NCBI GenBank assembly: GCA_050485365.1
Contig: JBJHBH010000001.1
Coordinates: 60,171-124,170, forward strand
Reading direction: 5' to 3'
DNA: 64,000 nucleotides
Source: JARFUG01 sp050485365
GTDB taxonomy: Bacteria > Desulfobacterota > Desulfuromonadia > Desulfuromonadales > JACZKF01
Shown piece by piece: positions 58,319-64,000 of the stretch. A program made the translations under genes and the position numbers. Positions within the stretch are counted from its first letter, which is position 1. Each line of letters opens with the position of its first letter. The notes beneath the pieces were generated by a model. The model had not been told where the DNA came from. It saw only the letters and a list, made by a program, of their open reading frames with translations, and did no database searches.

Positions 58319-59194
58319 TCACTCCTTCATCGTTCGGGGCGCATCGAGGCGTCCCAGAATCTGCTTGAGCTCGGCAATCTCGCCGCGCAACTTCGAGATG
58401 TCGGTGTGCAGACACGCTTCGGACTGAAGGGCGATCGTCTCGATCTTTTCGAGCTGCTCGCTCTGCGACGACTCGGTCTGGGACTGGATGGCGTTGACGA
58501 TGACGGCGATGAAGAGATTGAGCATCGTGAAGGTCATCACCATGATGAACGGGACGAAGAAGATCCAGGCGTAGGGGAACTCCTCCAGAATCGGCCGCAC
58601 GATCCCCATCGACCAGCTCTCCAGCGTCATCACCTGAAAGAGGGTGTACATCGAGGCGCCGATGGTGCCGAACCACTCGGGGAACGCCGCCGAGAAGAGG
58701 TTGGTGGCGATGACGGCGGCCACGTAGAAGACGAGGATCAGCAGACAGCAGATGGAGCTCAGCCCCGGAATGGCGGTGAGCAGGGCCCGGACGACCGAGC
58801 GCATCTGCGGCGCCGCCGACACCAGGCGCAGCACGCGCAGGATGCGCAGGCTGCGCAGCACCGAGAAGGCCCCGGCCGCCGGGACCAGAGCGATCCCCAC
58901 CACGATGAAGTCGAAGACGCGCCACGGATCGCGGAAAAAGCGCGACGGTCCCATGGCGACGAGGGCAAGGGAGATCTCGACGACGAAGATCGCCAGGCAG
59001 ACGCGGTCGAGGCTGCCGAGAAATCCGCCGTACAGTGAGGTCGCGCGCGGGTCGGTCTCGAGCCCCAGCACGACGGCGTTGATGAGGATGACGATGATGA
59101 TCGCCCGCTGCATGAAGCCCGATTCGAGCCAGGCGTGCAGCCGGGCTCGCCAATCGGCCTGTGGTCTGATCGCGACTGCTTCGGAGCCGTTCAT
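58319..59194 (-). CDS. NaChBac-type voltage-gated sodium channel
   Basis: 291 residues; the start at 59194 has only a distant AAGGA. One six-helix channel subunit: S1-S3 at about 30-110, S4 voltage sensor with Arg at 114, 117, 120 and 123 (LRSLRILRVLRLV), pore helix and the selectivity filter TLESWS at 180-185, identical to bacterial sodium channels. The C-terminal 50 residues (EQLEKIETIALQSEA...ELKQILGRL) form a coiled coil, as in NaChBac tetramers. It would pass Na+ into the cell on depolarisation. Confidence 0.93.
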   Translation of the reverse strand: MNGSEAVAIRPQADWRARLHAWLESGFMQRAIIIVILINAVVLGLETDPRATSLYGGFLGSLDRVCLAIFVVEISLALVAMGPSRFFRDPWRVFDFIVVGIALVPAAGAFSVLRSLRILRVLRLVSAAPQMRSVVRALLTAIPGLSSICCLLILVFYVAAVIATNLFSAAFPEWFGTIGASMYTLFQVMTLESWSMGIVRPILEEFPYAWIFFVPFIMVMTFTMLNLFIAVIVNAIQSQTESSQSEQLEKIETIALQSEACLHTDISKLRGEIAELKQILGRLDAPRTMKE

Positions 59195-59418
59195 TGTGAT
59201 ATCGATGTCCTTGGATGATCGTAGGTGATGTGTGCGGAAAATCGCAGAATATTTCCGGGACGTGGCTTTTCGAACCAACGCGGATCATACCAAAAGCGCG
59301 GGAAATTTTTCCACCCCTTTCGCCTTCGAAGCGCGCAGGAGGGGAGCGGGAGCGATCCTTGCCGGGGCGCGAAGGTGCGCTAGAGTATTCGGGTGCCGCC
59401 CGGAGAAGGAGTCGATAG

Positions 59419-60036
59419 ATGCGCAAAATGTTGTGTCGCCTGACCGCAGGGGTACTCTTCGCCTTCCTCGCGGCCCCCGTCTACGGGGCGCACGGCGCGC
59501 AGGTCGAGCCCCCCTGGTCGCTTTTCGCCTACGGCGGGCAGTGGACCGATACGCGCTTCGTGCGCATCGTTTTTCGCGGCCAGACCGATTTCCAGAACGC
59601 CTACGTCTGGGTCGTGGGGGGCTCGCGAAACCTTTACGACGTCTGTCGCCATCTGCGGGTCGAGGGCGAGGTGAACACGGCCCGGAACACCGGGCGTCAG
59701 AACCATTCCGAGATCAACACCGCCTTCAGCCTGCGCTGGAGGACCTTCCCCTGGGACCGCTACGTCGACACCTCGTTGGCCTACGGCCTCGGGATCTCCC
59801 ACGCCTTTGCGAGGCCTCCCATCGAGGAGGAGCCCGAGCGCCGGGCGACGCGCACCCTCATCTTCATGCCGACGGAGCTGACCTTCGCCCGGCCGCGCAG
59901 CCAAGGGTCGCCGTGGGAAGCGATGCTGCGCATCCACCACCGCTCCGGCGCCTTCGGCGTCTTCAAGGACGCCGGGGGCTCCAACTTCGTCTCGCTGGGG
60001 GTGCGCTACCGGTTTCATGAGTGGAGGGGATTCTGA
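59419..60036 (+). CDS. Outer-membrane beta-barrel protein, PagL-like acyloxyacyl hydrolase family
   Basis: 205 residues; AGGAG lies upstream. Signal peptide about 1-23, cut near YGA-HGA. The rest alternates hydrophobic and polar residues as in a barrel, ending in aromatic Phe. The segment LRIHHRSGAFGVF...GSNFVSLGVRYRF resembles the catalytic H-x-S region of PagL, a lipid A 3-O-deacylase. Family tentative; catalytic His and Ser are plausible. It would face the periplasm or outer leaflet. Confidence 0.75.
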   Translation: MRKMLCRLTAGVLFAFLAAPVYGAHGAQVEPPWSLFAYGGQWTDTRFVRIVFRGQTDFQNAYVWVVGGSRNLYDVCRHLRVEGEVNTARNTGRQNHSEINTAFSLRWRTFPWDRYVDTSLAYGLGISHAFARPPIEEEPERRATRTLIFMPTELTFARPRSQGSPWEAMLRIHHRSGAFGVFKDAGGSNFVSLGVRYRFHEWRGF

Positions 60037-60080
60037 AAGCCATGAAGATCCTGACAGGATTTTCAAATGGAGAGTGGTTT

Positions 60081-60163
60081 CCCCCCTTTGCAAAGGGGGG
60101 CTAGGGGGGATTTCTCGCTCGGCAGCAGGCAAATCCCCCTAAATCCCCCTTTGTCAAAGGGGG
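60081..60163. repeat. Nested inverted repeat (CCCCCTTTG type)
   Basis: A perfect 20 bp palindrome (CCCCCCTTTG and complement) at 60081-60100 and a second (CCCCCTTTG/CAAAGGGGG) at 60145-60163. Between them GGGGGGATTT pairs with AAATCCCCCT. This cruciform-like element between convergent genes looks like a mobile palindromic repeat or MITE of common type. Confidence 0.7.
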
Positions 60164-60166
60164 ACT

Positions 60167-61711
60167 TCACGATCCATCATCCTCATCCCCCGGCGCCCCG
60201 ATGACGAGATGGCGCTGCGGCTCGCGCCCGATGCTGTGCGCCGTCAGGCCGCGTCCGGCGATGAGGCGGTGCTGCATCCTGCGCAGCGCGGGGCGGCGCG
60301 GGGTCAGGGCGACCGTCTCCCCTTCGGCGAGGGCCTTCTCGATGGCGGCCTCGGTCTCGCGCACCATCTCGTGAACCTCCTCCCCCTCGATCCCCTCCAC
60401 GACGTGAAAGGTGCGCTCCAGCAGGCGGCGTATCTCGTTGGCGGTGTTGCGCTTGATGTAGTGGATCGCCGCGCCGCTCCCCTCCACCATGCGCCGAAGG
60501 CGCAGATCATCGCTTCGCGAGCGTAGCGCCACAACGATGTCGGCCTGCTCGGCGCCGCCGACGGTGCGGGCGTTGAGGCGCAGGCTGCGGATCACCCGCT
60601 CGAGCAGATCGCGCGAGAGGGCATAGGGGTAGATGCGCGCCGGCCCGCGGTGCGAAGGCTCCTGTTGTGTCTCGGCGCCGGTGCGCCGCGGCGCCTCCTC
60701 CTCGTGTTCGCGGATCAGGATTTCCCCGTCTCCCCCCTGTTCGCGCCGCACTCCGCGCGGAGCGACGCCCCGAAGGATCGCGTCGACCGCGGTCGCCGTG
60801 TCGGAGTGAACGAGCACCTCGTCGCGCTCGACCATCTCCACCACGATCTCGAAGGTCGGCGGGGCGCGCCGCTCGCTCACCGTCTTGGTGGTGCGCCGCC
60901 GCCTGGCCTCCTCGTCGCTCAGGGTGACGGTCTGCACTCCGCCGACCAGATCGCTGAGGGTGGGGTTTTTGATGAGGTTCTCCAGGGTGTTTCCGTGGGC
61001 GGTGCCGATCAGCTGCACGCCGCGCTCGGCGATGGTGCGCGCCGCCGTCGCCTCGGCCTCGGTACCGATCTCGTCGACGATGATGACCTCGGGCATGTGG
61101 TTCTCCACCGCCTCGATCATGACGGCGTGCTGGCGCTCGACCCGCGGCACCTGCATCCGCCGCGCGGCGCCGATCCCCGGGTGGGGGATGTCGCCGTCGC
61201 CGGCGATCTCGTTGGAGGTGTCGATGACGATCACCCGCTTGTGCAGATCGTCGGCGAGGACCCGCGCCGTCTCGCGCAGCTTCGTTGTCTTGCCGACCCC
61301 CGGGCGCCCCAGAATCAGCAGGCTGCGCCCCGTCTCGATCAGATCGCGAAGAAGCTCTATCCCCCCGAAGACGGCCCTGCCGACCCGCAGCGTCAGCCCC
61401 ACGATCTCCCCCTTGCGGTTGCGGATCGCCGAGATGCGGTGCAGAGTGCGCTCGATCCCCGCGCGGTTGTCGCCGCCGAACTCCCCCACCAGGGCGGTCA
61501 CATGCGCCAGATCCTCCTGCGTGACCGGCCGATCCGACAGCGGGACGAGCGCGTCGGGGAAGCGCGCCTCGGGAATCCTCCCCAGATCCATCACCACCTC
61601 AAGAAGACTGTCGAGATCGCTTCGATGCAGCGCCCCCTGCAACTCGGCCGGCAGCGCCGCGACCAGCAGCAGGACATCGTGCGCCGACCCTGTTGTTCGC
61701 TCGTTCTTCAT
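60167..61711 (-). CDS. SpoIIIAA/Ycf45-like AAA ATPase with R3H domain
   Basis: 514 residues; GAGG lies 7 nt before the ATG. AAA domain: Walker A LILGRPGVGKTT (about 130-141), Walker B VIIVDEIGT, sensor region LIGTAHGNTL. The C-terminus (ALRRMQHRLIAGRGLTAHSIGREPQ) is an R3H nucleic-acid-binding domain, preceded by a domain with heterogeneous helices. Proteins of this type occur in cyanobacteria, chloroplasts (Ycf45) and many bacteria; function is unknown, although SpoIIIAA is a sporulation ATPase. Confidence 0.88.
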   Translation of the reverse strand: MKNERTTGSAHDVLLLVAALPAELQGALHRSDLDSLLEVVMDLGRIPEARFPDALVPLSDRPVTQEDLAHVTALVGEFGGDNRAGIERTLHRISAIRNRKGEIVGLTLRVGRAVFGGIELLRDLIETGRSLLILGRPGVGKTTKLRETARVLADDLHKRVIVIDTSNEIAGDGDIPHPGIGAARRMQVPRVERQHAVMIEAVENHMPEVIIVDEIGTEAEATAARTIAERGVQLIGTAHGNTLENLIKNPTLSDLVGGVQTVTLSDEEARRRRTTKTVSERRAPPTFEIVVEMVERDEVLVHSDTATAVDAILRGVAPRGVRREQGGDGEILIREHEEEAPRRTGAETQQEPSHRGPARIYPYALSRDLLERVIRSLRLNARTVGGAEQADIVVALRSRSDDLRLRRMVEGSGAAIHYIKRNTANEIRRLLERTFHVVEGIEGEEVHEMVRETEAAIEKALAEGETVALTPRRPALRRMQHRLIAGRGLTAHSIGREPQRHLVIGAPGDEDDGS

Positions 61712-61895
61712 TCGTAAGCCTCGCAGCCCTGATAGTAAAGGCGATCGTGTATCGTGCGTCCCTCGTCGATTGTCCTTCCGCCGGCACTCCGAGTCAAGGC
61801 GCGTGACGAATTCCAGCCAGGACTCGCAATCCTTTTGTTCGCCCGCGCCGCATCTCGTGGTACTCTGTGCAGATATTCATCCAGGAGGAATCCCC

Positions 61896-64000
61896 ATGTC
61901 GCAGACGCCGCAGCCGATCCGTCTCGAGGACTACCGTCCCCCCGCTTATCTGGTCGATGAGATCGATCTTCACTTCGATCTGGGTGAGCATGTCACCCTC
62001 GTGCGCGCGCTCCAGAAGGTCCGCCGCAATCCGGCGTCCCGGGGTGACGATACGCTGGAGCTTTTCGGGAGCGACATGACGCTGATTTCGCTCAAGGTCG
62101 ACGGAAGGGCGCTGGAGCCCGGGGAGTATCATATCGAGGAAGAGGTGCTGCGCCTTTCGGGGCTTCCGCCGCGCTTCGAACTGGAGGTCGTCACCCGCAT
62201 CGCTCCGGCGTCCAACACCGCGCTGGAGGGGCTCTATCTCTCCAGCGGCAACTTCTGCACCCAATGCGAGGCCGAGGGGTTTCGCCGGATCACCTGGTAT
62301 CCCGACCGCCCCGACGTGCTGGCGCGCTTCACCACCACCCTCGCCGCCGATCGGGCGAAGTATCCGGTCCTGCTCTCCAACGGCAATCTGGAGGAGGCGG
62401 GGGAGCTCCCCGACGGGCGCCACTTCGCCCGCTGGCGAGACCCCTTCCCCAAGCCGTCCTATCTCTTCGCCCTGGTGGCGGGGAACCTGGTGAAGAAGGA
62501 GGACATCTTCGTCACCGCCTCGGGGCGCGAGGTGACGCTGCAGATCTGGACCGAGGAACGCAACCGCCACAAGTGCGACCACGCCCTGAAGTCGCTCAAG
62601 AGGGCGATGCGCTGGGACGAGCAGACCTACGGCCTCGAGTACGATCTCGACATCTACATGATCGTCGCGGTCGACGACTTCAACATGGGGGCGATGGAGA
62701 ACAAGGGGCTCAACATCTTCAATTCCAAATACGTCCTCGCCTCCCCCGAGACTGCCACCGACGCCGACTACCAGGCGATCGAGGAGGTCGTCGGCCACGA
62801 GTACTTCCACAACTGGACCGGCAACCGCGTGACGTGCCGCGACTGGTTTCAGCTCTCCCTCAAGGAGGGGCTCACGGTCTTTCGCGACCAGGAGTTCGCC
62901 GCCGACATGACGAGCCGCTCGGTCAAGCGAATCGACGACGTTCGCCTGCTGCGAAACACCCAGTTCCCCGAAGACGCCGGCCCCACCGCCCACCCGGTGC
63001 GCCCCGCCTCGTACGTGGAGATCAACAACTTCTACACCGCCACCGTCTACAACAAGGGGGCCGAGGTCATCCGCATGTATCAGGCCCTTCTGGGGCGCGA
63101 CGGCTTTCGCAAGGGGCTGCGCCTCTACCTGGAGCGCCACGACGGCGAGGCGGTCACCACCGACGACTTCGCCGCAGCCATGGCCGAGGCGGGGGGAATC
63201 GACCTTGCGCAGTTCAAGCTCTGGTACAGCCAGGCCGGCACTCCGCGCATCGACGTCTCGCGCCGTTGGAATCCCGCCGAGGGGACGCTGACTCTGACGG
63301 TGCGCCAGAGCTGCCCCTCGACCCCCGGGCAGGAGCAAAAGGAGCCGTTTCACATCCCCTTCGCCGTGGGGCTCCTCGACGAGCAGGGGAACGATCTGCC
63401 GCTGCGGCTGCAAGGCGAAGAGGCGCCGTCGCCCGGCGCGACCCGCGTTCTGGAGCTTCGCCGCGCCGAGGAGGACTTCGTCTTCGCGGGACTTTCCCGG
63501 CAGCCCGTCCCCTCGCTTCTTCGCGGCTTTTCGGCCCCCGTTGTGCTGAAGAGCGATCTGTCCGAAGAGGATCTCGCCTTTTTGCTGGGCCGCGACAGCG
63601 ATCCCTTCAACCGCTGGGAAGCGGGGCAGCAACTCGCCGCCAGGGTGTTGCTGCGCGGCGTCGAGGCGCTGCAAGGCGGAGGCGAACCGGCGTGCGCCCC
63701 CCTTTTTCAGGACGCCTTCGCCCGCACCCTCGCCGACCGGCAGGCCGATCCCGCCCTGGTGGCGCAGGCGCTGACGCTGCCGACCGAGACGTATCTGGCC
63801 GAGCAGATGAGCGAGGCCGACCCCGAGGCGGTGCACGACAGCCGCGAGGCGCTGCGCCGCGCACTGTCGGGGGTGCTGCGCGAGACGTTCCTGCAGGTTT
63901 ACGAGGCGAACCGGGTTCAGGGGGAGTACCGCTCCGACCCTGTCTCGGCGGGGCGCCGCGCCCTGCGAAACCTTTGCCTCGCGTACCTGGCCGCGCCGCA
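61896..64000 (+). CDS. pepN: Aminopeptidase N (partial, runs off the window)
   Basis: The ATG at 61896 follows AGGAGG. The frame stays open to base 64000, giving 701 of about 870 residues. An M1-family zinc metallopeptidase: GAMEN at 265-269 and HEYFH at 301-305 with the downstream Glu in the NWTGNRVTCRDWFQLSLKEG region. The N-terminal PepN pattern (RLEDYRPPAYLVDEIDLHFDL) fits the proteobacterial type. It cleaves N-terminal residues from peptides in the cytoplasm. The antisense frame opposite it is a shadow. Confidence 0.96.
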   Translation, partial: MSQTPQPIRLEDYRPPAYLVDEIDLHFDLGEHVTLVRALQKVRRNPASRGDDTLELFGSDMTLISLKVDGRALEPGEYHIEEEVLRLSGLPPRFELEVVTRIAPASNTALEGLYLSSGNFCTQCEAEGFRRITWYPDRPDVLARFTTTLAADRAKYPVLLSNGNLEEAGELPDGRHFARWRDPFPKPSYLFALVAGNLVKKEDIFVTASGREVTLQIWTEERNRHKCDHALKSLKRAMRWDEQTYGLEYDLDIYMIVAVDDFNMGAMENKGLNIFNSKYVLASPETATDADYQAIEEVVGHEYFHNWTGNRVTCRDWFQLSLKEGLTVFRDQEFAADMTSRSVKRIDDVRLLRNTQFPEDAGPTAHPVRPASYVEINNFYTATVYNKGAEVIRMYQALLGRDGFRKGLRLYLERHDGEAVTTDDFAAAMAEAGGIDLAQFKLWYSQAGTPRIDVSRRWNPAEGTLTLTVRQSCPSTPGQEQKEPFHIPFAVGLLDEQGNDLPLRLQGEEAPSPGATRVLELRRAEEDFVFAGLSRQPVPSLLRGFSAPVVLKSDLSEEDLAFLLGRDSDPFNRWEAGQQLAARVLLRGVEALQGGGEPACAPLFQDAFARTLADRQADPALVAQALTLPTETYLAEQMSEADPEAVHDSREALRRALSGVLRETFLQVYEANRVQGEYRSDPVSAGRRALRNLCLAYLAAP

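Noticed and set aside
61794..63836. 680-codon open frame on the minus strand
   Set aside because: It is antisense to pepN, whose GAMEN and HEYFH motifs and ribosome binding site are clear. High GC makes long antisense frames common.

Overview
The window joins two different kinds of DNA. Bases 1 to about 28,860 are an accessory region of integrases, replication genes and defence genes. The rest, to base 64,000, is GC-rich chromosome with housekeeping, signalling and small conserved genes. The core gene set suggests a free-living Gram-negative bacterium of the Desulfuromonadales/Geobacter type: a GEMM-I riboswitch, a c-type-heme-binding GGDEF/EAL protein, MCP and CheW, a probable selenocysteine glutathione S-transferase, a KamA-type aminomutase and an outer-membrane barrel protein. 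This assignment is inferred from gene content only.

Accessory region. A 20.4 kb element (8,381-28,860) sits in a tRNA-Pro(CGG) gene and is bounded by identical 45 bp repeats. Its cargo is an operon read leftwards: Mrr-like nuclease, HsdM, HsdS, a Septu-like ATPase/HNH pair, HsdR and an extra HsdR-N-like nuclease. It also has a replication module (Prim-Pol-like protein, DUF3987 protein), a four-gene accessory block with a RadC-like protein, a tyrosine integrase and a possible BstA-like phage-defence protein next to the right end. To the left of the tRNA (1-8,280) lies part of a second related element with the same accessory block in opposite orientation. It has its own integrase, and beyond that a large protein whose C-terminus resembles SIR2/DUF4020 defence proteins. 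In both elements the gene just outside the integrase looks like a defence gene.

Core region. aroC (29.4 kb) is followed by a c-di-GMP riboswitch and terminator ahead of a histidine kinase, then a heme-binding GGDEF/EAL protein and a chemoreceptor with a C-terminal sensor domain. At 37-40 kb are the GST gene with an in-frame UGA, ycaC and kamA. At 41-43.4 kb an Rrf2 regulator, cysteine synthase and LarE form a sulfur-related group. At 43.5-49.9 kb are a membrane protein, a secreted nuclease, a TauE/SafE transporter, an SrkA-like kinase, a polysaccharide pyruvyl transferase, a flavoprotein and CheW. At 50-53.2 kb is a three-gene operon of an SDR, an alpha/beta hydrolase and an unrecognised 479 aa protein. 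At 53.5-64 kb are YaiI, YwbE, a YbiT-type ABC-F protein, small proteins, a methyltransferase, a NaChBac-type sodium channel, an outer-membrane protein, a SpoIIIAA/Ycf45-like ATPase and the start of pepN, which runs off the window.

The main candidates for something new are the Septu pair translationally coupled inside a type I restriction operon, the UGA-containing GST, two paralogous small RNA loci with a shared promoter architecture (46.4 and 57.1 kb), the displaced tRNA promoter and half-gene at the right end of the element, and the inverted accessory blocks whose similarity falls from about 95% to about 50% along their length.
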